Assembly: GCF_029851875.1 (NCBI RefSeq)
Contig: NZ_JARKVC010000038.1
Location: 1-34,453, forward strand
DNA length: 34,453 bases
Origin: Actinomyces sp.
GTDB taxonomy: Bacteria > Actinomycetota > Actinomycetes > Actinomycetales > Actinomycetaceae
Direction: 5' to 3'
The translations under genes and the position numbers were made by a program. Below, piece by piece: positions 16,489 to 25,763 of the stretch. The first letter of the stretch is position 1, and each line of letters begins with the position of its first letter. Under the pieces are notes generated by a model, which did not search any database, was not told where the DNA came from, and saw only the letters and a list, made by a program, of their open reading frames with translations.

Positions 16489-17418
16489 TCAGTCCACCTC
16501 CGGCTTGAGGACGCGCATGTAGACGATGGAGAAGATCGCGCCGACCACGAGGGTGACGGTGGCGATGGCGGTGCCGTAGCCGACCTGGGAGAACTTGAAT
16601 GCCTCCTGGTAGGCCAGAACCGGCAGCGTCGCGGAGTCGGTGCCGGGGCCACCACCGGTCATGACCCAGATGAGGGTGAAGACACCCAGGGTCTGGAGGG
16701 TGGTGAGCATGAGGTTGGTGGCGACGGTTCTGCGGATCATGGGTAGTGAGATCCGTAAGAAGGTCTGGACCGCGTTCGCGCCGTCGATCTGGGCGGACTC
16801 CTTGACGTCTGGCGGGACCTCAGCGAGGGCTGCGTTGTAGTTCATCATCGAGAACGCTGTGCCGCGCCAGATGTTGGCCAGGATGACAGAGAGCATCGGG
16901 AAGGTGAGGAGCCACTTAGGGCCGGTCAGGCCGATTGCGGCCAGGACCGAGTTGAGTGTGCCTTCGGATGAGAAGAAGGCGTAGCAGGCGAAGGCGGCGA
17001 CAATCTCCGGCATGACCCAGGCACCCACGATCGTGGCGCCGACGACGGAGGCCACAGGCCTGGGGCAGTGACGCATGAGCACAGCCACGAACATGCCAAG
17101 GACGTTCTGTCCCACGATCGCCGAGGCAAGAAGGAAGAGCGTGGTCAAGAGGACGGACTTGAGGAAGCCGGGGTCCGTCAACAGGTTGACGTAGTTGTCC
17201 AGCCCGACGAGCTCGGGGGTGGCCGCCCGGTACCCGCTCATGGCCCGGTTGGTCAGAGAACCGTAGAGGGCGTAGACGATCGGCCCGAGCATGAAGGCTG
17301 CGAGCAGGATGAAGGCGGGCAGGAGCGGAAGCTCTCTGAGCACAGTTCTGCCGGTACGGCGACGGCGGGGAGCCAAGGTGGTCCCCGCCGTCGAGCCGGC
17401 GGTTGCCGGCTGAGTCAT
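16489..17418 (-). CDS. CUT1 ABC transporter permease, MalF-like
   Basis: This 309-residue permease is the MalF-type partner. After an Arg-rich cytoplasmic N-terminus (residues 1-27), hydrophobic segments begin with LPLLPAFILLAAFMLGPIVY. The EAA loop is VKESAQIDGANAVQTFLRISLPMI. The GGGPGTDSATLPVLAYQEAF segment is characteristic of sugar-specific MalF/UgpA-type permeases. The start ATG 17418 shares one base with the stop of the binding-protein gene (TGATG), and its own stop is 1 nt before the next permease. It acts in the cell membrane to import an oligosaccharide delivered by the binding protein. Confidence 0.93.
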   Translation of the reverse strand: MTQPATAGSTAGTTLAPRRRRTGRTVLRELPLLPAFILLAAFMLGPIVYALYGSLTNRAMSGYRAATPELVGLDNYVNLLTDPGFLKSVLLTTLFLLASAIVGQNVLGMFVAVLMRHCPRPVASVVGATIVGAWVMPEIVAAFACYAFFSSEGTLNSVLAAIGLTGPKWLLTFPMLSVILANIWRGTAFSMMNYNAALAEVPPDVKESAQIDGANAVQTFLRISLPMIRRTVATNLMLTTLQTLGVFTLIWVMTGGGPGTDSATLPVLAYQEAFKFSQVGYGTAIATVTLVVGAIFSIVYMRVLKPEVD

Positions 17419-18791
17419 CAGGCCTCCTGGGTCATGTCATCGCCGACGATGCGGATCAGGCCTTCGTCATAGGCCTGAGCGGCCTCCTGCGGTGTCGAGG
17501 CCTGTGTCGCGACGTCCTCGCAGGCAATCTGGATGTTGCCTGAGATCTGCGAGTAGTCCGGCGTCGAGGGACGGAAGTGGGTGAATTCCACGCAGCCGGA
17601 GAAGAACTCGAAGGAGGGGTTGAAGGACAGGTAGGCCGCATCCTCGGCCACGTCCTTGCGGACGGCGATCTGGGAGTTCTCCGTGTCGTACTTCAGTGAG
17701 TTCTCCTTGTTCAGCGCGATGGAGATGAAGTCGAATGCGGCCTTGGCGTTCTTGGTCTTGGAGCCGATCGCCAAGGTCCATCCGCCTGACATCGAGGTGA
17801 AGCCGTCGCCCTGACCCTTCTGGGTCGGCATCTTGGCCAGCCCGATGGTCTCCTCCCACTCGGGCCAGGCGTTCTCACCCGAGATCCATCCACCGGGCAT
17901 CCAGGATCCGTCCACGGCCATGGCGAGCCTGCCCTCCGGCAGCAGCTCGGTGGACACACGGCTGCCGATGTTGACATCCAGGGCCTGGTCGAGACCGGGG
18001 CCGAGGCCCTCGGAGTAGATGGTCTGTAGGAACTCCAGGGAGTCCTTGAATCCCTGGGAACCGGTGATCCACTTCTTGGTCTCGGTGTCGTAGAGGGTGT
18101 CGTCAGTGCCGTAGAGCAGCATCTCGAAGGACTGCATCGAGGTACCCTCGCCCACTGCCTTGGCGACGTACATGTTGAAGGGGATCACGTCCGGCTTCTT
18201 GGCCTTGATCGTGCGGGCCGCCTCAAGGATCTCGTCCCAGGTGGTCGGCTGCCAGTCCTCCGGCAGGCCGACCTCGGCGAAGATCTTCTTGTTGAAGTAG
18301 ATGGCGCGGGTGTCGGTCCCCATGGAGACGCCGTAGAGCTTGTCGTCCTCGCCCTTGCCGGCCTCCTTGACGGAGTCCGTGAACTGGTCCCAGTCCTCCC
18401 AGGAGGCTACGTACTCGTCGATGGGCAGGAGGTAGCCGGCTGCGGCGTCGGTGCGAATCTGGAAGGCGTCCTCATACATGACATCGGGGGCGGTGTCCTG
18501 CGAGCCGTTCATGAGGGCGAGCTTGGTGAAGTACTGGTCCTGCTCGGCCTCGATCGGCACCAGCTCGATGGTGACCCCGCTGTTGGCAGCCTCGAACTCC
18601 TTTTTGGCCTTGGTCAGGAGGTCCTCGAGTTGGAAGAAGGCGGTGGTCTTCTGATAGACGACGCGCAGGTTCGACTCGGAGCGCGAGGACGATCCTCCTG
18701 CGCAGGCGGCGAGCGTGGCGCCGAGCGCAGTGACGCCCGTCGCGGTGAGCAGGGTCCTGCGGCTCATCATGAGGGGACGGTGAGTAGTCAT
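17418..18791 (-). CDS. sugar-binding lipoprotein of CUT1 ABC importer (mannoside locus)
   Basis: This 457-residue solute-binding protein captures the sugar outside the membrane. Its N-terminus has a twin-arginine motif (MSRRTLLTATG) and a lipobox TLAAC, so it may be exported by Tat and lipidated. The mature part has LRVVYQKTTAFFQLEDLLTKAKKEFEA without its flanks, YFNKKIFAEVGLP and WDEIL, all typical of family 1 binding proteins. A start at 18809 is possible, but ATG 18791 has AAGGAG 7 nt upstream and is preferred. It is the first gene of the mannoside operon and overlaps the next gene by one base. Promoter elements lie about 60-80 bp upstream. The ligand is inferred to be an alpha-mannoside because GH38 is in the same operon. 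Confidence 0.92.
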   Translation of the reverse strand: MTTHRPLMMSRRTLLTATGVTALGATLAACAGGSSSRSESNLRVVYQKTTAFFQLEDLLTKAKKEFEAANSGVTIELVPIEAEQDQYFTKLALMNGSQDTAPDVMYEDAFQIRTDAAAGYLLPIDEYVASWEDWDQFTDSVKEAGKGEDDKLYGVSMGTDTRAIYFNKKIFAEVGLPEDWQPTTWDEILEAARTIKAKKPDVIPFNMYVAKAVGEGTSMQSFEMLLYGTDDTLYDTETKKWITGSQGFKDSLEFLQTIYSEGLGPGLDQALDVNIGSRVSTELLPEGRLAMAVDGSWMPGGWISGENAWPEWEETIGLAKMPTQKGQGDGFTSMSGGWTLAIGSKTKNAKAAFDFISIALNKENSLKYDTENSQIAVRKDVAEDAAYLSFNPSFEFFSGCVEFTHFRPSTPDYSQISGNIQIACEDVATQASTPQEAAQAYDEGLIRIVGDDMTQEA

Positions 18792-18932
18792 GTCGGAGCT
18801 CCTTTGCACCTGTGGTGTTCACCGTTCTGAACGTGACGCAATTAACTACAGCACTTTGATAAAATCATGTCAAGGCTCTTCCCGAGGTGTTTTTCGGGAG
18901 CCCTTGAGGCTGAATGACGGCTGTGCGGTGGG
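18792..18932 (-). promoter_or_regulatory. promoter region of the mannoside ABC-mannosidase operon
   Basis: On the minus strand TTGACA (18873-18868) and TGTAGT (18850-18845) are separated by 17 nt. Between them sits a short palindrome, TGATAAAATCA (18857-18867), which could be part of an operator for the ROK regulator encoded immediately upstream. A small TCCCGA/TCGGGA hairpin (18880-18899) may end the regulator transcript. The operator role is inference. Confidence 0.5.
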
Positions 18933-20171
18933 CTAGCGCGGCGGCTGAAGCCGGCGGGAGTCGGCGGAATAGGTCTCCGACAGGACGAGGCAGGCGGCCC
19001 CGGTGGCGGCGTCGTGAGCGCCCAGGGGCGAGGAGATGGTCTGGATCGGACGGGCCTGGCCGTAGAAGAGGCGCTGGGACAACGGCTGGCTGAGCAAGGG
19101 CTCCATCTGCCTGTGCATGACCGGCCACCGGGGACCGCCGATGATGAGGGTGTCCAGCTCGAGCAGCTCGGAGAGCACCGTGGTGACGCGGACGATCACG
19201 GACGCGGCCTCGGACAGGACTCTCCGAGCGGTGGGGGCGCCGTCGTCGGCGAGCCTGAGCAGCCGGGCGAAGACCGCGCTCTTCTCTCCCGGGGTGGCGG
19301 TGCTGGTGCTGCCTGGTAGGTCAAGGCCGAGGTCACGGGCCCGCTCAATCATCTCCTTCTCACCAAGGGTGACACCGAGGCAGCCGCGTTGACCGCACGG
19401 GCACAGCAGTCCGGTGGAGCTGCCGGACAGGTGCCCGGCCTCGCCGGCGTTGCCACTGCGGCCGCGCCACACCTGGCCGTCCAGCACGGCAGTGAGCGCG
19501 GGGCCGGCGCCGACGTAGAGGAACATGAAGCTGTCGGGACTGGTGCCCGGCGTGTCGGGGCGGCGCCACAGGTGCGCCTGGGCGGCAGCGTTGACGTCCT
19601 TGTCGAGCAAGGTCGCCGTGTGCGTCAGCTGAGCGAGCCGTGACCGAAGAGGAAAGTCCTGCCAGCGGGGCAGCAGGGGAGGACGCGTCATGCGCCCGTC
19701 CTCGATCGGTCCGGGGGTGGCGATGCCGATCCCTAGCATCCGCTCTCGGGGCAGGCTGGTACGGGCGATCGCCCGCTCTGTCTGTACGGCGATCTCGGCC
19801 AGTGACTGAGTGGGGTCGTTTGGAAAGGGGAGAGGCTCGTTGTGCTCGTACAGGAGGTCTCCGCGCAGGTCGACTGCAACGATCCCGAGTGCCGAGGGAT
19901 CGACGTGCACGCCGACGGCGAAGCGCCCGTGAGGGTTGATCTGGACTGTGGTGCCGGGGCGTCCGCGTCCTTCCGGCGTCACCGTTCCAGTCTCTAGAAC
20001 GAGGTCGTGCTTGAGCAGGTAGCGCACCACGTTCGAGACCGTCTGGGGGGACAGGTGGGTCAGGCGCCCGATGTCGGCGCGGGTCAGGCGCTCGGCGTGG
20101 CGGATCGTGTCCAGGACCAGTGAGCGATTGACCTCCGCCTGGCGGGGCGGGCAGTGGATTTCCCTCGTCAT
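18933..20171 (-). CDS. ROK-family transcriptional repressor
   Basis: This 412-residue regulator has an N-terminal winged helix-turn-helix (about residues 12-62; LTRADIGRLTHLSPQTVSNVVRYLL without the recognition helix ends) and a C-terminal ROK sugar-binding domain. ROK landmarks are GRSGNAGEAGHL and the zinc-binding CPCGQRGCLG. The ATP-binding DxGGT motif of ROK kinases is absent (AVGVHVDPSALGIV in its place), so it should be a NagC/XylR-type regulator, not a sugar kinase. ATG 20171 begins with MTREIHCPPRQAEVNRSLVL, which aligns with usual ROK N-termini; an upstream start at 20237 would add 22 residues. It lies between the importer-mannosidase operon and the divergent isomerase gene and probably represses both, with a mannose-related sugar as inducer. 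Confidence 0.9.
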   Translation of the reverse strand: MTREIHCPPRQAEVNRSLVLDTIRHAERLTRADIGRLTHLSPQTVSNVVRYLLKHDLVLETGTVTPEGRGRPGTTVQINPHGRFAVGVHVDPSALGIVAVDLRGDLLYEHNEPLPFPNDPTQSLAEIAVQTERAIARTSLPRERMLGIGIATPGPIEDGRMTRPPLLPRWQDFPLRSRLAQLTHTATLLDKDVNAAAQAHLWRRPDTPGTSPDSFMFLYVGAGPALTAVLDGQVWRGRSGNAGEAGHLSGSSTGLLCPCGQRGCLGVTLGEKEMIERARDLGLDLPGSTSTATPGEKSAVFARLLRLADDGAPTARRVLSEAASVIVRVTTVLSELLELDTLIIGGPRWPVMHRQMEPLLSQPLSQRLFYGQARPIQTISSPLGAHDAATGAACLVLSETYSADSRRLQPPR

Positions 20172-20345
20172 TTTCTGAGCCGCTCCTGGTTGTGGGGAGC
20201 CGTGTGGCGCGCCCTCGTACCTCGGCGCGGGTCTCATTGTGCCCTGTCTGTGTGGGAACGGGACTGCCCGTGGCTGGGCTACTGTTCAACCTGGGAGGCG
20301 TCGCTGACGGCGACCCTGCGAGCGATGCGAAGTCGAGGAGGACTC
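20172..20345. promoter_or_regulatory. divergent intergenic region between ROK regulator and mannose isomerase
   Basis: These 174 bp separate two divergent genes and must carry both promoters. TACTGT near 20280 is a possible -10 for the isomerase gene, but I see no convincing -35. A good ribosome site, GAGGAG, precedes ATG 20346. No strong palindrome was found. Confidence 0.3.
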
Positions 20346-21695
20346 ATGGGACTGGGATGGTTCGGTGCGCCGGAGCACAACCGCTGGCTGGCGGAGGAGA
20401 CCCACGCGCTGCTGCGCTACGGGCGTGCGGCGTGCGTGCCGGCAGGATTCGGCTGGATCGGCCCAGACGGCACGGTCGACACCAACCACCCGGTGGAGCT
20501 GTGGATCACCGGCCGCATGACCTTCGCTTTCTCTCTCGGCGCCCTCATGGGGATCCCCGGCTGCCGTCGTTATGCCGACCATGGTGTGCGGGCCCTGTCC
20601 AAGGTGCTGCGGGACTACGATCACGGCGGCTGGTACTCGGCCGTGCGTCATGAGCTGGATGAGCAGGGCCGTGGTGTCCCGGTTGACCCTGACCAGCGCA
20701 AGGAGTGCTACCAGAACGCCTTCGTCATGCTCGCCGCGGCCACGGCGACGGCCGCTGACCGCCCCGGTGCGCAGGAGCTCCTGCGCGACGCGATGGCGAT
20801 GCAGGACAAGCGCTGGTGGGACGAGACCTACCACATGCCGATCGAGTCCTACGCCGCGGACTTCACTGATCCTGAGCGCTACCGCGGCATCAACGCCGCC
20901 ATGCACACCGTTGAGGCCTACCTGGCTGCGGCTGACGTCAGTGGTGACGTCAAGTGGCTCAACCGTGCTGTCCAGATCATTGACTTCGCCGTCAACAAGC
21001 AGGCTCGTGCCAACGACTGGCGTCTGCCTGAGCACTATGACACCTCCTGGCAGCCGGTCCTGGACTACAACAAGGACGAGCCGGCTCACCCCTTCCGCCC
21101 CTACGGTGTCACTCCTGGGCACGGGCTGGAGTGGTCGCGCCTGACGGTTCAGGCGCGCTCGGCCCTGCTCAACCGTTGCCTGCCGGTGCCGGAGTGGATG
21201 CTGGACGCCGCCGAGGAGCTCTTCGAGCGGGCTCGAGTGGACGGCTGGCGCGTGGACGGCGGACCGGGCTTCGTCTACACCACGGACTTCGCTGGTGAGC
21301 CGGTGGTGCACGAGCGCATGCACTGGGTGGTGTGCGAGGGCGTGAGCGCGGCAGCGGCGATTCGTCGTGCGCTGCTCGATGATGGTCGTGGTGAGATCGA
21401 GGTCGAGCACTACGAGCACTGCTACCGCTCCTGGATCGACTACGCCGAGCAGTACCTCATTGAGGCACCAGGCGTGTGGACGCATGAGCTCGACCGGTCC
21501 AACCGGCCCTCGACCCGAACCTGGGAGGGGCACCCGGACATCTACCACGCGCTACAGATGACGCTGATGTCCCGCCTTCCGGTGTGGCCGGCCATGGGGC
21601 AGGCTCTGGCTGAGGGGCGCCTGGACGAGCCGGCGACGACGATCCCGGTCAACGTCCAGAGCGGACGCCGCCGCGGCCTGTTCGGCCGGGGCTGA
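20346..21695 (+). CDS. AGE-family mannose isomerase / epimerase
   Basis: This 449-residue protein of the N-acylglucosamine-2-epimerase superfamily has an alpha/alpha-barrel. It resembles the YihS/mannose-isomerase branch that interconverts D-mannose and D-fructose in the cytoplasm. Residues that fit the active site are R57 (ITGRMTF), H187 (NAAMHTVEAYLAA), H259 (TPGHGLEWSRL) and a C-terminal His in WEGHPDIYHALQM. The first two histidine contexts match the general-base positions described for YihS. ATG 20346 is preceded by GAGGAG and gives a family-typical N-terminus; the longer open frame upstream is rejected. Divergent from the ROK regulator and next to a GH38 mannosidase operon, it would turn the released mannose into fructose for glycolysis. 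Other 2-epimerase activities (mannose to glucose) cannot be excluded. Confidence 0.88.
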   Translation: MGLGWFGAPEHNRWLAEETHALLRYGRAACVPAGFGWIGPDGTVDTNHPVELWITGRMTFAFSLGALMGIPGCRRYADHGVRALSKVLRDYDHGGWYSAVRHELDEQGRGVPVDPDQRKECYQNAFVMLAAATATAADRPGAQELLRDAMAMQDKRWWDETYHMPIESYAADFTDPERYRGINAAMHTVEAYLAAADVSGDVKWLNRAVQIIDFAVNKQARANDWRLPEHYDTSWQPVLDYNKDEPAHPFRPYGVTPGHGLEWSRLTVQARSALLNRCLPVPEWMLDAAEELFERARVDGWRVDGGPGFVYTTDFAGEPVVHERMHWVVCEGVSAAAAIRRALLDDGRGEIEVEHYEHCYRSWIDYAEQYLIEAPGVWTHELDRSNRPSTRTWEGHPDIYHALQMTLMSRLPVWPAMGQALAEGRLDEPATTIPVNVQSGRRRGLFGRG

Positions 21696-21820
21696 CGGTC
21701 GGGGCGGTGGCTGGTGAGACCGGCCGCCGCTCAGGCTCTCGCCCCGTGACGGGGCGCCGTCGTTGCCGCGAGTGCCGCGCAGGGGTGTGTGCCCGTTCGT
21801 GGCGGCTGGATCGGCGGTGG

Positions 21821-21826
21821 TAAGGT
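21821..21826 (+). promoter_or_regulatory. putative -10 box of tRNA-Ser(TGA)
   Basis: TAAGGT fits TANNNT and lies 24 nt before the mature 5' end at 21851. No clear -35 is visible. Confidence 0.35.
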
Positions 21827-21850
21827 CGTCACCGGTCTGCGAGGGCTGTT

Positions 21851-21937
<87 letters not shown>

Positions 21938-22000
21938 GAGAGCCGAGGAAGTGGCGTCATGTCAACGAGAACGTGATGCAGGCGCCTGGCTGTCTTTGTG

Positions 22001-22048
22001 GTCTGGAGGTTCTCGTCCTGTGTGGTACGGGAACCTCCAGACTTTTTT
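22001..22048 (+). terminator. strong Rho-independent terminator after tRNA-Ser(TGA)
   Basis: GTCTGGAGGTTC (22001-22012) and GAACCTCCAGAC (22031-22042) form a perfect 12-bp stem with an 18-nt loop. Six T residues follow immediately. Confidence 0.92.
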
Positions 22049-22155
22049 AGAGATCTGGACCATGGTGACGCGGTGAGGTACCGTGACTTAGGTCCCAGTT
22101 GTGCGGTGCTCGTGGTGGGGCCGCCAGCGGGACGTGGTCACGCACTGTTATTCCA

Positions 22156-22181
22156 GCCCGATGTCAATGATGACATCGGGC
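22156..22181 (+). promoter_or_regulatory. perfect 11-bp hairpin in the leader of the DASS transporter gene
   Basis: GCCCGATGTCA (22156-22166), loop ATGA and TGACATCGGGC (22171-22181) form a perfect stem. It ends 18 nt before ATG 22200. There is no T tract after it, so it does not look like a terminator. It could be a dyad operator or an mRNA element near the ribosome site. Confidence 0.6.
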
Positions 22182-22199
22182 CCACCTGCGAGGTTCATC

Positions 22200-23753
22200 A
22201 TGAGTATTCCCGTCCTCCATCAACCCACGAGTCCCTCAGAAGGACAGAAGGCCCATCCCGTTCCGGTGGGTGAGCGACGTCGTCACCTCCTCGGCCTCCT
22301 CGGTGGGGTCCTTCTTGGCGTGATCGTCTATCTCGCCATGCCTGCCGACGCCGTCGACACAGTGGTTGCGGTCATCTCTCCAGAAGCGGCTGAGAAGGTC
22401 AGTGAGGAAGGGCTGAGGCTCGTGGCGGCTGCCGCCGTCGTCATGGGAGGCTGGTGGATGACTGAGGCGATTCCGCTGGCGGCTACCGCGCTCCTGCCAC
22501 TCGTGCTCTTCCCGCTGGCAGGCGTAGACAGCTTCAAGGACACCGCAGCCCCCTACGCCTCGGGAACGATCTTCCTGTTCATGGGCGGGTTCATGCTCGC
22601 CCTGACGATGCAGCGCTGGAACCTGCACCGGCGCATCGCGCTGCTGACCGTGCTCGCTGTGGGAACCAGGCCCAAGATGCTCGTCCTCGGCTTCATGCTG
22701 GCCACAGGCTTCCTGTCCATGTGGGTGTCCAACACGGCCACCGCCGTCATGATGCTGCCCATCGGCACCTCGATCCTGTTGCTGACCGGCCAGATGGACG
22801 GCAAGGGCAGGCAGTCCAAGCTGGCGACGGCGCTCATGCTGGGGATCGCCTACGCCGCGTCCATCGGGTCGCTGGGAACCATCATCGGCACGCCTCCCAA
22901 CACCCTGCTCATCGCCTACCTCAAGGAGACCTTTGACATCACCATCGGCTTCGGCCAGTGGATGATCATGGGCGTGCCGCTGGCGCTCACCTTCCTCCTC
23001 ATCTGCTGGTGGCTGTTGACCAGCGTGCTGTTCAGGCCAGAGATCAAGGAGATCCCCGGCGGCAAGGCCCTCATCCGCGAGGAGCTGTCCAAGCTGGGGC
23101 GCTGGAGTGGCGGTGAGGTGCTGGTAGGCGTGATCTTCGTGCTCGCGGCGCTGTCCTGGTCGCTGCTGCCGACGCTGCTGCCCGAGGCGGGCATCACGGA
23201 CGAGGTCATCGCCATGGTGGTGGCCCTGTCCTTGTTCATCGTGCCGGCCCCGGGCCAGCACGGGGTGAGGCTGCTGGACTGGCAGACCGCCAAGGACCTG
23301 CCCTGGGACGTGCTGCTGCTGTTCGGGGGCGGGCTGGCGCTGTCGGCCCAGTTCTCCAAGCAAGGACTGTCAGTGTGGATCGGTGAGATCGCCAAGGGGT
23401 TGTCCGTGCTGCCGACGGTGCTCATCGTCGTCGCCGTGACGACGCTCATCATCTTCCTGACCGAGCTCACCTCGAACACGGCGACGGCGGCCGCCTTCCT
23501 GCCCATCATGGGCGGGGTGGCGGTGGGGATCGGCGCTGACCCGCTGCTGTTCGTGGTGCCGGTGGCGCTGGCGGCGACCTGTGCCTTCATGCTGCCGGTG
23601 GCCACGCCGCCCAACGCCATCGCCTTCGGCTCGGGATATGTCTCGATGGGCTCGATGGTCAAGGCGGGTATCTGGTTCAACCTCATCGGCATCGTGCTCA
23701 TCGTGGCGGCGGTGCTGCTGCTCGGTGTGCCGGTGCTCGGGATCAGCCTGTAG
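22200..23753 (+). CDS. DASS/SLC13-family sodium-coupled anion symporter
   Basis: This 517-residue membrane transporter of the divalent-anion:sodium symporter family has about 11-12 hydrophobic segments. The two sodium- and anion-binding SNT motifs are both present: WVSNTATAVMMLPI (SNT 177-179) and LTSNTATAAAFLPIMG (about 425-427). GTPPNTLLIAY and ATPPNAIAFGSGY are the accompanying TPPN loops. Substrates in this family are C4-dicarboxylates, citrate or sulfate, and sequence alone does not decide between them. ATG 22200 is preferred to the further upstream open frame because it removes a non-conserved stretch. The first 27 residues are polar and cytoplasmic. The gene sits alone between two tRNA-Ser genes, with its own leader containing a perfect hairpin. 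Confidence 0.92.
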   Translation: MSIPVLHQPTSPSEGQKAHPVPVGERRRHLLGLLGGVLLGVIVYLAMPADAVDTVVAVISPEAAEKVSEEGLRLVAAAAVVMGGWWMTEAIPLAATALLPLVLFPLAGVDSFKDTAAPYASGTIFLFMGGFMLALTMQRWNLHRRIALLTVLAVGTRPKMLVLGFMLATGFLSMWVSNTATAVMMLPIGTSILLLTGQMDGKGRQSKLATALMLGIAYAASIGSLGTIIGTPPNTLLIAYLKETFDITIGFGQWMIMGVPLALTFLLICWWLLTSVLFRPEIKEIPGGKALIREELSKLGRWSGGEVLVGVIFVLAALSWSLLPTLLPEAGITDEVIAMVVALSLFIVPAPGQHGVRLLDWQTAKDLPWDVLLLFGGGLALSAQFSKQGLSVWIGEIAKGLSVLPTVLIVVAVTTLIIFLTELTSNTATAAAFLPIMGGVAVGIGADPLLFVVPVALAATCAFMLPVATPPNAIAFGSGYVSMGSMVKAGIWFNLIGIVLIVAAVLLLGVPVLGISL

Positions 23754-23827
23754 GGGCGGTGGTCGGCTGGCCGTCCGGGTGGCCTGGTGGGTGGAGCAAG
23801 ATCACGCGGGGTGGCGGCGGAGTCGCT

Positions 23828-23857
23828 TTGCTGCTGCCTGAGGATCTGGGGTAACCT
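23828..23857 (+). promoter_or_regulatory. putative promoter of tRNA-Ser(GCT)
   Basis: TTGCTG (23828-23833) and TAACCT (23852-23857) are separated by 18 nt, 20 nt before the mature tRNA 5' end. Confidence 0.4.
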
Positions 23858-23877
23858 CATGCTGCCTACCACGGCTT

Positions 23878-23964
23878 GGAGATGTCGCATAGTGGCCTAG
23901 TGCGCCTTCCTGCTAAGAAGGTTGGGGATAAAACCCCTCGGGAGTTCGAATCTCCCCATCTCCG
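23878..23964 (+). tRNA. tRNA-Ser, anticodon GCT
   Basis: Acceptor GGAGATG pairs with CATCTCC, with discriminator G at 23964. The anticodon arm is CCTTC-CTGCTAA-GAAGG, with GCT at 23912-23914. A long variable arm (TTGGGGATAAAACCCC) and T-loop AGTTCGAATCT confirm a serine tRNA. No CCA is encoded. It reads AGC and AGU. Confidence 0.96.
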
Positions 23965-23971
23965 CGGATGT

Positions 23972-24002
23972 GCCCCGAGATCGCTCAGGTCCCGGGGCTT
24001 TT
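23972..24002 (+). terminator. Rho-independent terminator after tRNA-Ser(GCT)
   Basis: GCCCCG (23972-23977) and CGGGGC (23993-23998) form a 6-bp GC stem followed by TTTT. Confidence 0.75.
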
Positions 24003-24058
24003 CCTTGACGGACGGGCCTGCTCGAAGGGTGTTGTGCCGATCCTCACGGCCTCAGGAT

Positions 24059-24087
24059 TTGGCCTCATCGGTGGGGGTGAGTATTGT
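24059..24087 (+). promoter_or_regulatory. putative promoter of tRNA-Arg(ACG)
   Basis: TTGGCC (24059-24064) and TATTGT (24082-24087) are separated by 17 nt, 22 nt before the tRNA. Confidence 0.4.
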
Positions 24088-24109
24088 TCCTGTCTGTCGG
24101 AAACGACAT

Positions 24110-24185
24110 GCGCCAGTAGCTCAACGGATAGAGCATCTGACTACGGATCAGAAGGTTGGGGGTTCGAATCCCTTCTGGCGCACCA
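24110..24185 (+). tRNA. tRNA-Arg, anticodon ACG
   Basis: Acceptor GCGCCAG pairs with CTGGCGC, and ACCA follows, so CCA is genome-encoded here, unlike in the two serine tRNAs. The anticodon arm is TCTGA-CTACGGA-TCAGA, with ACG at 24133-24135. The T-loop is GGTTCGAATCC. The A at position 34 is expected to be edited to inosine by TadA, so it reads CGN codons other than CGG. Confidence 0.97.
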
Positions 24186-24228
24186 ACGCCCCGCTCTCGG
24201 CCGCCAAGGTCGGGCCCGGGGCGTTTTT
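24185..24228 (+). terminator. Rho-independent terminator after tRNA-Arg
   Basis: AACGCCCCG (24185-24193) and CGGGGCGTT (24217-24225) form a 9-bp stem that runs into TTTTT. The first base of the stem is the last base of the encoded CCA. Confidence 0.85.
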
Positions 24229-24271
24229 CCATTCCCCTGCTGATGCGCTCCGAACCGGCCAGCCCCACGGC

Positions 24272-25729
<1,458 letters not shown>

Positions 25730-25730
25730 G

Positions 25731-25756
25731 CGCCGCCCCTCAGGCCTTCGGCGGCG
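25731..25756. terminator. candidate bidirectional terminator between guaB1 and metB
   Basis: CGCCGCC (25731-25737) and GGCGGCG (25750-25756) form a perfect 7-bp stem with a 12-nt loop in the 34-bp gap between convergent stops. No T tract follows on either strand. Confidence 0.5.
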
Positions 25757-25763
25757 TCGCCCG

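Noticed and set aside
18880-18899. Hairpin TCCCGA/TCGGGA as a strong terminator of the ROK gene
   Set aside because: The stem is only 6 bp and no T tract follows on the minus strand, so it is not listed as a terminator by itself.
22236-23363. 375-codon minus-strand frame inside the DASS transporter gene
   Set aside because: It is antisense to a transporter with both SNT motifs intact, and the translation is rich in His and Gln without domains.
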